Source: JAYEJW01 sp034716535 (GTDB lineage Bacteria; Pseudomonadota; Gammaproteobacteria; Chromatiales; Chromatiaceae). Taken from it: 24,554 nt of DNA. The notes beneath the pieces were generated by a model. It ran no database searches and was not told where the DNA came from. It worked only from the letters and a program-made list of their open reading frames with translations. A program made the translations under genes and the position numbers. Position 1 is the first letter of the stretch. Every line of letters begins with the position of its first letter. The stretch covers positions 1 to 24,554 of the forward strand of contig JAYEJW010000573.1 of the NCBI GenBank assembly GCA_034716535.1, written 5' to 3'. Below are positions 16,998-24,190 of the stretch, one piece after another.

Positions 16998-18143
16998 ATG
17001 TATTCGATGCAGGCCAATGTGGCCGAGGTCCTCGGCGACTTCCGTATCGAGGGGGTCGCCATGCGTTACAGCCAGTTCGTACCACGCTTGTACAATCTGT
17101 GCCTCTCGATGGGCTTCAAGCCGGGCAAGATCATGCCCTCGCGGGCCTTCTGCTCGGACGAGAGCCAGGGCTACCCCATCATCCTCATCGCCAAGCACTT
17201 CGGCACCTTCCCCTTCAACCACGGCCAGGTGGGCGGCATCGTGGCCACCGACCGCCATGGCCCGCACGCGCATCACGGCCAGGACCTGGTCATCATCCTC
17301 GCGAGCCACGTGGGCTACGACCCGGATACGGCCCGTTTCGGCGACTATCGGCGTCAGCAGACCGATGGGCTGGACATCACCACCAACTGCGGCAAGATCT
17401 GCGGCGTTCTGCACTGGTATCAGGACGAATACCGCTTCGCCCAGCACAACATCCTGCTTCGCCGCGAAGCCGGCCGGCACCTGCTTGTGATCGACAACCA
17501 GCTTCTGCGGGAAGACCGCGAGGAGGGACTCTTCCTGCGCCTGGATCGGCTTGCCCGGCGCAACGACGAGGACGGATGTAAGCCGCTGAAGACCCTGAGC
17601 ACCGCCAAGGCCTTCGAGGCCAGCCCGCAGTTCCGCGAATCCCTGCCCGATGCGCTATGGGAGGGAGAACGAGGTACTCCCATCGGACAGCATCTGACTC
17701 CGGACCTGTTCACCTTCAGGCGCGAGATTCCGGCCGACGTGGAGGGCCGTCACCACCTGGAGGCGAACCTGTTCGATGCCATGCCCTACATCGTCACGGC
17801 CCGTTGGCCCGCCCTGGTGGCGGCGCAGATCAACACCCAGGTGGAATTCGACCGCACCTTTCGCACCATCGTCAAGAGCGACGAATACCGCGGCCACCAC
17901 CTGCTGTTCATTGCCGGAATCAACATCGACGTCTCCCCCAGGGAGGGGCAGCTGTTTCCGCTGACCAAGTTCGTCCCCTGGGCGGCCTACGTCCAGTCGC
18001 CCGACGGCAACGGCTACACCCTGGAGCAGGCCGAGCTGGTCCAGCGCCTGCGCGACCAGTCCCCCGAAAATCCACTGCAGATCGACCTTGAGGCGGCCAT
18101 CCAGGCCATGCGCGCCGAGCAGGAGGTCAAGCTGCAGCTGTAG
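16998..18143 (+). CDS. Putative LCIB-type (beta-like) carbonic anhydrase with extended C-terminus
   Basis: The 381-aa soluble protein has RAFCSDESQGYP (Cys52, Asp54), then HGPHAHHGQDLVIILASHVGYDP (His104), then DGLDITTNCGKICG (Cys131). A Cys-x-Asp followed by a strand ending in HVG, then a Cys-Gly, is the zinc-ligand pattern I recall for the LCIB/LCIC family of algal and bacterial beta-type carbonic anhydrases. Those domains are about 200-250 aa, so residues about 200-381 here form an additional region of unknown role. There is no signal peptide or membrane segment. It is the last gene of the inorganic-carbon operon, 35 bp after a NuoM-like gene, a location that supports a role in CO2/bicarbonate interconversion. 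The start is the ATG at 16998 with GAGGG upstream; the ATG at 17007 is an alternative. A conserved protein of unknown function remains possible. Confidence 0.55.
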   Translation: MYSMQANVAEVLGDFRIEGVAMRYSQFVPRLYNLCLSMGFKPGKIMPSRAFCSDESQGYPIILIAKHFGTFPFNHGQVGGIVATDRHGPHAHHGQDLVIILASHVGYDPDTARFGDYRRQQTDGLDITTNCGKICGVLHWYQDEYRFAQHNILLRREAGRHLLVIDNQLLREDREEGLFLRLDRLARRNDEDGCKPLKTLSTAKAFEASPQFRESLPDALWEGERGTPIGQHLTPDLFTFRREIPADVEGRHHLEANLFDAMPYIVTARWPALVAAQINTQVEFDRTFRTIVKSDEYRGHHLLFIAGINIDVSPREGQLFPLTKFVPWAAYVQSPDGNGYTLEQAELVQRLRDQSPENPLQIDLEAAIQAMRAEQEVKLQL

Positions 18144-18224
18144 GAGACTGTTCAGCCCCCCGACCACGCCTCTACCCGCTCCACGTGGAGGCGACTCAGG
18201 CGTCCGACAATCATCGCGGAACGA
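17939..18224 (+). repeat. Direct repeat copy 1 (3' end of LCIB-like gene plus downstream hairpin)
   Basis: This stretch recurs at 19148-19432 in the same orientation with about 95% identity by eye. It spans the last 68 codons of the LCIB-like gene, the stop, and about 80 bp of 3' flank including the CTCCACGTGGAG palindrome (18179-18190). Confidence 0.92.
18167..18193 (+). terminator. Hairpin after the LCIB-like gene
   Basis: CGCCTC (18167-18172) can pair with GAGGCG (18188-18193), and inside this the perfect palindrome CTCCACGTGGAG offers an alternative fold. There is no T tract, so intrinsic termination is uncertain. The same structure recurs at 19377-19403 in the second copy. Confidence 0.35.
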
Positions 18225-18561
18225 GAACTTACCCTAAGGTCTGCTTCGACCCGCTGCAGACCTTCAAGCTCAATTGCCACAGGTTTGCTCTGTTCCATCA
18301 GCAGTCATTTCCTACTCCGGTCCTGAGCGCGCGGTCCCGGAGCGGCGGCAGAATTTGCCGCGGGCTTTGCGGTGTCTGCAACGCGGCTGTAAGCTGACCG
18401 TAGCCGGCCGCGGGGCGTATGTGAGTCTGGCTCTTTCTCTGCACGCCGATACGCTCGCAAGCAACCAGATCGTCGGCGTCTGCTGCTGCGACACTGACGA
18501 CTGGCCAGTCTACTCGCGTAAGGTGCCGACGTGCGCCATGTGATCAGTGCTGAGGTTAGTT
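18225..18561. other. Gene-free stretch before the toxin-antitoxin pair
   Basis: No coding frame resembles a protein I know. A clean hairpin, GCGGCA-GAATT-TGCCGC (18345-18361), is the only structured element seen. The region is probably non-coding spacer plus the promoter of the small antitoxin gene. Confidence 0.4.
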
Positions 18562-18765
18562 ATGCCGAACATCGCCGAACAGATTGTCGAGTCGGTGAAG
18601 CGCCTCCCGGACGAAGCCGCACGGGAGGTGCTGGATTTCGCTAAGTTCCTGCTGCTAAGAGAGGCGGCGCGCGAGGATCGCGATCTGATCTCGGCGCAGC
18701 AAGGATCGTTGAACGATTGGGACAACGCCGACGACGACGTGTGGAACGATGCCCCTGCCGTCTGA
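18562..18765 (+). CDS. Small antitoxin-like protein (DUF2281/VapB-like)
   Basis: This 67-aa acidic protein begins MPNIAEQIVESVKRLPDEAAREVLDFAKFLL, an amphipathic N-terminal helix pair typical of DUF2281-type antitoxins, where IVEKVKxLPEExxxEVLDFVEFL is the usual theme. The C-terminus is strongly acidic (DWDNADDDVWNDAP), as expected for a disordered toxin-binding tail. Its stop lies inside the next gene, overlapping it by 17 bp, a common arrangement for toxin-antitoxin pairs. The ATG at 18562 is chosen because the conserved helix begins there; an upstream in-frame TTG/ATG extension is not supported. Confidence 0.7.
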   Translation: MPNIAEQIVESVKRLPDEAAREVLDFAKFLLLREAAREDRDLISAQQGSLNDWDNADDDVWNDAPAV

Positions 18766-19060
18766 AATCGTTTTGTTGCTTTTCCCGTTTACCGATCTAT
18801 CGGCGACCAAGCGCCGCCCGGTGTTGGTATTGAAGGAGGGCAATGCACAGGGTGACTTCCTGGCGGTGCAGACCACTTCACAGATGCGGTATCGTCCGGT
18901 CCTGAGCCTGATCACCGAGGATTTCGAACCGGGGGGGGGGTTGCCGAAGGAAAGCGATGAGTCCCAGGTGCGATTGCCGAACTCGGGGCTAGGTGACCCC
19001 GGGTGCCATCCATCGCCGACCGCACGGCCGGGGCACAGCGCGATGCCCAAGTGCGCGTGA
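18749..19060 (+). pseudogene. MazF/PemK-like toxin, C-terminus damaged
   Basis: The first about 70 residues read as a MazF/PemK endoribonuclease: EIVLLLFPFTDLSATKRRPVLVLKE, then GDFLAVQTTSQMRYRPVLSLITEDFEPGG and LPKES. Family knowledge: members of this group cleave mRNA and usually end in S-x-VR-x-x-K-L-x-T followed by a last helix. Here the frame runs through a ten-G tract (18931-18940), and after KESDESQVRLPN the sequence becomes Pro/Gly/Ser-rich and unlike any MazF ending. Either the G tract has changed length or the gene was cut by the rearrangement that placed a second LCIB fragment downstream at 19148. The toxin is probably inactive. Confidence 0.65.
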
Positions 19061-19125
19061 AACCTGCCTCGAGTGATGGACCGGCACTTTATGCGCAGGT
19101 GGAGTCGATATTTCGTGGTCTGGCC

Positions 19126-19147
19126 CTGTTTTCCTGCTGTTTTCCTG
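19126..19147 (+). repeat. 11-bp tandem duplication at the repeat junction
   Basis: CTGTTTTCCTG occurs twice back to back (19126-19136 and 19137-19147), and the second copy of the LCIB-gene repeat begins at the next base, 19148. Confidence 0.9.
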
Positions 19148-19352
19148 CAGGGAGGGGCAGCTGTTTCCGCTGACCAAGTTCGTCCCCTGGGCGGCCTACG
19201 TCCAGTCGCCCGACGGCAACGGCTACACCCTGGAGCAGGCCGAGCTCGTCCAGCGCCTGCGCGACCAGTCCCCCGAAAATCCTCTACAGATCAACCTTGA
19301 GGCGGCCATCCAGGCCATGCGCGCAGAACAGGAGGTCAAGCTGCACCTGTAA
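19148..19352 (+). pseudogene. 3' fragment of a second LCIB-like gene
   Basis: In the frame ending at the TAA at 19350-19352 this encodes EGQLFPLTKFVPWAAYVQSP through to AEQEVKLHL, the last about 67 residues of the LCIB-like protein. No start or upstream domain is present, so no product is expected. Against copy 1, I count five synonymous changes, two amino-acid changes (Asp to Asn, Gln to His) and a TAG to TAA stop swap, a pattern typical of a gene that was under selection before it was truncated. Confidence 0.85.
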
Positions 19353-19432
19353 GAGGCTGTTCAGCCCCCCCGACCACGCCTCTACCCGCTCCACGTGGAG
19401 GCGACTCAGGGGTCCGACAATCATCGGAACGA
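19148..19432 (+). repeat. Direct repeat copy 2
   Basis: Second copy of 17939-18224, offset by 1209 bp, ending around GGAACGA before the copies diverge. It has one extra C in the C tract after the stop and lacks a CGC triplet near its end. Confidence 0.92.
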
Positions 19433-19732
19433 AAAGTCCCAAGGCTCTGGAAGGTTGGCGCGCCATGAAAACTCAAAGCACGCGTTGCTCGGGGATCTAC
19501 CCAGATCCTCGGCGGTCTGATCCTCCGCGCTTGTGAGCCTGTTTTTTGGCGAGGAGGCCGGTGCGCTCAAGCTCGTCGGGCAAGCCTTTATCGGCTTGTG
19601 TGCAACGTACTTGGGTGGCAATAGCCATCGACTGGACCTGTGCTCCGCAACGGCGAGATTTGAGGTTGTCTTGGGCTACGGGGCACTGAGCGGCACGACC
19701 CCGGCCGCTCCCGACTCGGCGGAGCCGTGCGA
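19433..19732. other. Gene-free stretch upstream of the sigma54 activator
   Basis: About 300 bp; open frames exist on both strands but none resembles a protein I recognise. It presumably carries the promoter of the regulator at 19733. GGAG at 19721-19724 is that gene's ribosome binding site. Confidence 0.4.
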
Positions 19733-21341
19733 GTGAGCAAGATATCTCCAGACGCGAAAGGCACGCCCCCGCCCGATACGGGGGACGTATCGCTCGCCGA
19801 GCGCCTGGCATTCGAGCGCCTGCTCGGCGACCTGTCCGCACAATTCGCCGATCTCCCGGCTGATCGCGTGATCGAGGAGATTGAGAAGGCCCTCGCGCGT
19901 CTCGTCGACTTCCTCGGTTTCGATCGGTGCACCTTTGCTGAACTCTCGGACGACGGACAGTTCGGCGTCCTGTGCTCGGTGGCTCGAAGTGGCTTCGACC
20001 CTACGGCGCGCGGCCCGGCCCCGCCTCTGCCCTGGTATCTCGGAGAGCTCCAGGCCGGCCGGATCGTCGTGCTTCCTTCAATCCCGGCCGACCTGCCCGC
20101 CCAGGCCGGGGCGGAAGCCGAGTATTGCCGCCGCATCGGCCTGGGCTCCAATCTCGGTATCCCACTACGGGTCGGCGGCCGGGTGATCAGCGCCATCGCG
20201 TTCACTGCATTCCGCCACACGCGGGCCTGGCCGAAGGACCTCATCGTTCGGCTCAAGATCGTCGGCGAGGTGTTTGCACAGGCGCTCGCGCGCAGCCGCC
20301 GCGAGGCGAAACTCGCCGCCGCGCTCGCGGAGATCACCCAGCTGAAGGAGCGCCTGGAGGCGGAGAACACCTATTTGCGGCGGTCCGTCCGCGCCCCGTC
20401 GTGCCGGGGGCTGGCGAGCCGTTCGCCGCGCTTCAACCAGGTACTCGAGGAGATCGCTCAGGTCGCGCCGACCGATTCCACCGTGTTGCTGCTCGGCGAG
20501 ACCGGCACGGGCAAGGAGGTCTTGGCCGACGCCATCCACGGCATGAGCGGCCGCAAACACCGGTCCATCGTGAAGGTCAACTGCGCCGCCCTGCCGGCAT
20601 CCCTGATCGAAGCCGAGCTCTTCGGGCGGGAAAAGGGTGCCTATACGGGCGCGCTCGCGCGTCAAATGGGCCGTTTCGAGCTTGCGGACGGCTCGACGCT
20701 CTTCCTCGACGAAGTCGGCGAGCTCCCGTTAGAGCTTCAAACGAAGCTGCTGCGCGTGCTCCAGGACGGCTGTTTCGAGCGAGTGGGGAGCACCCACACG
20801 ATCAAGGTCGACACGCGTGATCTCGGCTACGAACCGCGACCTTGCCGCCGCGGTCGAGGAAGGCAGGTTTCGGGAGGACCTTTACTACCGGCTGAACGTC
20901 TTTCCGGTCGCGGTGCCACCGCTGCGCGCGCGCCGCGAGGACATTCCGCTGCTCGCCTGGCAATTCGTAAAAGAGTGCAGCGAGACGATGGGTAAGCCCA
21001 TCGAGCGTATCTCCGACGACGCCATGGCGGCACTCGTAGCTTACCCCTGGCCGGCGAACGTGCGCGAGCTGCGCAACGTAGTCGAGCGCGCGATGATCCT
21101 CGCACGCGGCCCGACGCTGCACGTCTCGCTCGGCCGCATACAGACGCCCGCACCAGCGAAGGCGCCCGCCGGAACCCTCCAGGCCACGGAGCGCAGGCAT
21201 ATCCTGCAGGTGTTGGAGCAGACGCGATGGCGTATCCGTGGTCCCGGCGGGGCCGCAGAGGTGCTCGGCATCAAGCCCACCACGCTCGAGTCGCGTATGA
21301 AGAAGCTGGGCCTGCGACGACCCGGCTCCGAAACTTCGTAG
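19733..21341 (+). pseudogene. Sigma54-dependent activator (GAF-AAA-Fis), one frameshift
   Basis: Read across one frame change near 20813, this gives a roughly 535-aa bacterial enhancer-binding protein. Residues about 25-185 form a GAF-type sensor (VDFLGFDRCTFAELSDDG, LGIPLRVGGRVISAIAF), followed by a coiled-coil (EITQLKERLEAENTYLRR). The AAA+ domain has Walker A GETGTGKE (near residue 255), the sigma54 loop as EKGAYTGA, and Walker B TLFLDEVGEL. In the next frame it continues VISATNRDL, FREDLYYRLNVFPV and WPANVRELRNVVERA. A Fis-like helix-turn-helix (GGAAEVLGIKPTTLESRMKKLGL) ends it. The break lies between TIKVD and RVISATNRDL: two bases are missing or one is extra, so the product as read would lose the end of AAA+ and the DNA-binding domain. 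GTG 19733 is favoured over GTG 19727 by its spacing from GGAG. A sigma54 promoter follows at 21457. Confidence 0.85.
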
Positions 21342-21456
21342 ACGCTCCGATATTTCGGGGGCCAATCTCGGAGCCGCGCGAATGCGCATCCCTACCGGCT
21401 ACTCTAAGCGATTGATTTGTTTCAAAGCCTGAGCAACAAGTCGCACCAGTCGATCG

Positions 21457-21471
21457 TGGCGCGGTCCTTGC
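21457..21471 (+). promoter_or_regulatory. Sigma54 (-24/-12) promoter
   Basis: TGGCGCGGTCCTTGC matches the consensus TGGCAC-N5-TTGC with a single mismatch and exact spacing. It lies 40 bp before the ATG at 21512 and 116 bp after the end of the sigma54 activator. TTGTT (21417-21421) inverted as AACAA (21435-21439) just upstream could be part of an activator site, though this is weak. Confidence 0.6.
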
Positions 21472-21511
21472 AACTTTTGGATGCAGGTCCAATCGCGTAT
21501 CCGCCCTGCCG

Positions 21512-21847
21512 ATGATCGTCTTCTCACTTAGCGTCGTCCTACCGCAATCCCGACGTAGCGACTTCCTGAAAAGCGTGGGTGCGCTCCTCGAGCCGACACG
21601 GGTGGTGCCGGGCTGTATCGGTTGCCATCTGTACGCAGACTCCGAGGATTCGAACGCATTCACCCTGGTGCAGGAGTGGGCGTCCCAGGCAGAGCTGGAC
21701 CGGCATCTCGCTTCCGAAGCCTGTAGGATACTCGTCGCCGCCATCGAGATGGCCGCCGAGCCGCCCACGATCCGGTTCGATAGCGTGGCAAGGCGCGCGG
21801 GGATCGAGGTCATCGAGGCGGCACGGCGTGCGCAGGGGCTTCTATAG
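21512..21847 (+). CDS. Antibiotic biosynthesis monooxygenase (ABM) fold protein
   Basis: The 111-aa protein begins MIVFSLSVVLPQSRRSDFLKSVGALLEPTRVVPGCIGCHLY and continues TLVQEWASQAELDRHLASEACRILVAAIEM. The order of an opening beta strand, a helix with a PGC-type turn, a strand with W, and a helix with L-x-x-H is that of the ABM/YgiN-like ferredoxin fold. Members are dimeric and act on quinols, haem or polyketides, or have no known activity. No metal or cofactor ligand is visible and the function is open. It is directly preceded by the -24/-12 promoter and so is likely under control of the neighbouring sigma54 activator. The YSC84-domain gene starts 120 bp downstream and might be read from the same transcript. 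Confidence 0.72.
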   Translation: MIVFSLSVVLPQSRRSDFLKSVGALLEPTRVVPGCIGCHLYADSEDSNAFTLVQEWASQAELDRHLASEACRILVAAIEMAAEPPTIRFDSVARRAGIEVIEAARRAQGLL

Positions 21848-21967
21848 CCGCTTAAGTCGAGGCCTCGCGCGGAGACGCGATGAGCGATATCCACCCAGGC
21901 AGGGCTCCTTTTTTTCAATGCGAGCCTCGATGTGAGATAGGTCGCAACCATTGGCGAGGAGCGAACG

Positions 21968-22681
21968 ATGAGAGTCCAGTTGGTTTACGGGTTGCTGATT
22001 GCGCTGACGCCGGCTGTCTCCGGCGCTCAGTCCGTATTGGATGGCTTGAAGGAAGGCGCGGCAGAGGCAACGAGCGCGGTGGGCGAAACCGCGCGCAGCG
22101 CCGGCACTGCGGCCGAAAAGGCGGTGGGCAAGGCGACTACAGCGGTGGACGAGACCGTCGAATCCACGGAGGAGAGCCTGCGTGATGAGGCGACGCCGGG
22201 AGAGACACGGGCCAAGCTCGACGCGATGGCGGAGAATACACTGGCGCGGCTTTTCGAGGAGCACCCCGAGAGCCGATCCCTGTTCGATCAGAGCGCCGGT
22301 TATGCCGTATTCGATGCGCGGGAAGCGAGCTTCTATGTTGCCGCCGGGTATGGACGGGGCGTGGCCGTGAACCGGGAGACGCAAGCGCGCACGTACATGA
22401 AGATGGCAACCGCCGGGGCTGGGCTGAGTTTCGGGTTTGGCGGCTTTGAGCGCCAACTGGTGATCCTGTTCGAGGGCGCTGCCGATCTGAACCGGTTCGT
22501 GAGTCAGGGGCTCGATGCAACGGCCGAAGTTGGCACCATGACGGGCGAGAAGAAGGATCAGCTCGCACTGCGATTCAACGAAGGCAAGGCCATGTTCGTG
22601 TTGACCAAGAAGGGTTGGAAGATTGCGGCCAAGCTGACGGGATCGCGTTACTGGCCGGACGATGAGCTCAATCTTCCCTGA
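21968..22681 (+). CDS. Secreted YSC84/lipid-binding-domain protein
   Basis: A 237-aa protein with a signal peptide (MRVQLVYGLLIALTPAVSGAQS, cleavage near residue 20) and a low-complexity Ala/Thr/Glu-rich segment at about residues 25-75 that may form an extended helix. A YSC84 (DUF500) domain follows, recognised by FDQSAGYAVFDAREASFYVAAGYGRGVAVN and by LVILFEGAADLNRFVSQGLDATAEVG. In eukaryotes this domain binds phosphoinositides and actin; in bacteria it is an exported lipid-binding-like domain of unknown role. The Ala-rich helical insert between signal peptide and domain looks like the repeats of LEA-like or tropomyosin-like surface helices. The start is the ATG at 21968 with GGCGAGGAG upstream. 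A GCGGG-CCCGC hairpin at 22700-22716 separates it from the next gene. Confidence 0.82.
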   Translation: MRVQLVYGLLIALTPAVSGAQSVLDGLKEGAAEATSAVGETARSAGTAAEKAVGKATTAVDETVESTEESLRDEATPGETRAKLDAMAENTLARLFEEHPESRSLFDQSAGYAVFDAREASFYVAAGYGRGVAVNRETQARTYMKMATAGAGLSFGFGGFERQLVILFEGAADLNRFVSQGLDATAEVGTMTGEKKDQLALRFNEGKAMFVLTKKGWKIAAKLTGSRYWPDDELNLP

Positions 22682-22737
22682 GGTTTTGGACAAAGTAATG
22701 CGGGCCACAAACCCGCTCAACTCAAGAGGGCGACCCA

Positions 22738-23043
22738 ATGAAAAGCAATCTCGAGAGCCGGAAAATTCTGTTGTTGACCCTCGTCTGCGGCGGTTTGCTA
22801 GCGGGTGCCGCCGCCAGCGCTGAGACGAAAACCACGACGACCGTTGCATCCCCTGACGGCACGACAACGACGACGGTTGAAGAGACGACGGCGACCGAGT
22901 CTGCGGAATCCGGTTCCGAGGAAACGACGCCTGCTTCGCAGACGCATCAGCCCAACCTGATCGGGCCTGCGGGGGCCACCGGAGTAATCCGCCGCTCGGA
23001 TCGGCGACAAGATCGACGGGCCGGAGATCCCCGCATCGACTAG
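22738..23043 (+). CDS. Secreted Thr-rich protein of unknown function
   Basis: This 101-aa product has a clear signal peptide (ILLLTLVCGGLLAGAAASAE, cleavage after ASA near residue 28), followed by a Thr/Ser/Glu low-complexity tract (TKTTTTVASPDGTTTTTVEE and so on). The last about 20 residues turn abruptly to Arg/Asp-rich (VIRRSDRRQDRRAGDPRID), which suggests a frame change or a fusion with foreign sequence. The alternative frame there reads GDKIDGPEIP. The start is the ATG at 22738, which has GAGGGCGA upstream. I do not recognise the family. Its place between a YSC84 protein and a DUF2092 protein suggests an envelope role. Confidence 0.55.
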   Translation: MKSNLESRKILLLTLVCGGLLAGAAASAETKTTTTVASPDGTTTTTVEETTATESAESGSEETTPASQTHQPNLIGPAGATGVIRRSDRRQDRRAGDPRID

Positions 23044-23246
23044 GCGACATGTGGGCCGAGCTGGTCGCCTGGGCGCAGCACTATATGCTGCGTCCAGGCT
23101 TCGAGCTGGCCAACCCCGAGGACATGGCCATCCCTCGCTGCGTCAACACCGCTGACGAGGCCATCGCTGTGCTGCGCGAACACCATGCACGATGGCAGCT
23201 CGCCCAGGAAGCTGCGCCTAACTCAGGCACCGAAATCGGCGCGTAG
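23022..23246 (+). pseudogene. C-terminal remnant of a LOG-family (TIGR00730) protein
   Basis: From about 23049 the frame reads MWAELVAWAQHYMLRPGFEL, then ANPEDMAIPRCVNTADEAIAVLREHHARW. This is the pattern of the last helices of LOG (lonely guy) Rossmann-fold proteins, roughly G-x-x-W-x-x-L-x-x-W ... SPEDL ... V-x-x-A-DEA. The nucleotide-binding core with its PGGxGTxxE motif is not found anywhere upstream, so only the tail survives. It abuts the disordered end of the Thr-rich gene, consistent with a deletion that fused the two. It may not be translated, although a 65-aa frame with an ATG is open. Confidence 0.55.
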
Positions 23247-23380
23247 ATCGGCAGGGCGGTCAGATTGGCGCTGCAGCAGAGGTGCGACATATCAATGATG
23301 CGATCCGGCCCCGGGGAATCCCGCTCGATCTTGCCGGGCGATGGCTCAACATTTCACGACCAACCAATTGGAGGTTGCCC

Positions 23381-24190
23381 ATGCATCGTCTTATAAGAAC
23401 CATCGCTTCAGGAGCCGTCCTACCGGCGGCCTTGCTTGCGGCCGTTGCACTTGCCGCGGTCGAATCACCTGCCACCGCTCCCCCTCCTCCCACTCCCGCC
23501 ATGGATCAGTTGCAGCGCATGGCGAGCTTTATGGCACAGCTCAAGCAGTTCAGTGTCGAGCAGCAGAGCGGCTATGACGTGGTCCAGGACTCCGGCCAGA
23601 AGATCGAGTTTGGCGAGAGTCGTGAGTTGTTATTCGTCCGGCCCGACCGCTTCAGAGAAGATGTGCGCAGGAGTGACGGGGAGGAGACCACGATCGCCTT
23701 CGACGGCAAGGCGATCACCGTGCTCAATGCGACACGGAAGATGTACGCATCATCCGAGATGCCGGGGAGTATCGATGCCGCGATCACGCATTTCGTAAAA
23801 GATCTCAAGATGCGCCTGCCGCTGGCCATGCTGTTTGTGACCATCCTGCCTGAGGAGCTCGACAAACGTGTCCAGGAGGTGGAAATGGTCGAGATCGCGA
23901 TGCTCGGGGGCACTCCCTTTTATCATCTGGCCGCCCGTGCAGACAGCGTCGATTTCCAGGTCTGGCTGCCGACGACGGGGGACCCGTTGCCTCGCAGAAT
24001 TGTCATCACCTATAAGCATGAGGAAGGGCAGCCTCAGTACTGGGCGAGTTTCTCGGATTGGAACCTGTCGCCCAATCCGCCGACGTCGCTGTTTACCCTC
24101 GACATCCCCAAGGATGCCAGTCGCATACAGTTCCTCGCCGAGATCCCAAGGGCAGCCGCTCCCCCTGCCGCGAAAGGAGAAAAGAAATGA
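23381..24190 (+). CDS. Periplasmic DUF2092 protein (LolA-like fold)
   Basis: This 269-aa secreted protein starts at the ATG at 23381, placed by a strong GGAGG at 23370-23374 (an in-frame upstream ATC/ATG-type extension from 23282 lacks a signal). Its signal peptide is MHRLIRTIASGAVLPAALLA, followed by a Pro-rich linker and then MDQLQRMASFMAQLKQFSVE, GESRELLFVRPDRFREDVRR, DGKAITVLNATRKMYAS and PFYHLAARADSVDFQVWLP. This strand pattern (x-x-V-x-x-RPDRFR-x-x-x, DG-x-x-x-x-L/Y) is that of DUF2092, a relative of the lipoprotein carriers LolA/LolB and RseB. Function is unknown. The stop overlaps the next start (ATGA), so it is co-translated with the Gly-rich protein. Confidence 0.85.
   Translation: MHRLIRTIASGAVLPAALLAAVALAAVESPATAPPPPTPAMDQLQRMASFMAQLKQFSVEQQSGYDVVQDSGQKIEFGESRELLFVRPDRFREDVRRSDGEETTIAFDGKAITVLNATRKMYASSEMPGSIDAAITHFVKDLKMRLPLAMLFVTILPEELDKRVQEVEMVEIAMLGGTPFYHLAARADSVDFQVWLPTTGDPLPRRIVITYKHEEGQPQYWASFSDWNLSPNPPTSLFTLDIPKDASRIQFLAEIPRAAAPPAAKGEKK

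Noticed and set aside
19073..19300. A 75-codon frame covering repeat copy 2
   Set aside because: It reads the repeat in the wrong frame; the frame shared with the LCIB-like gene ends at 19352.
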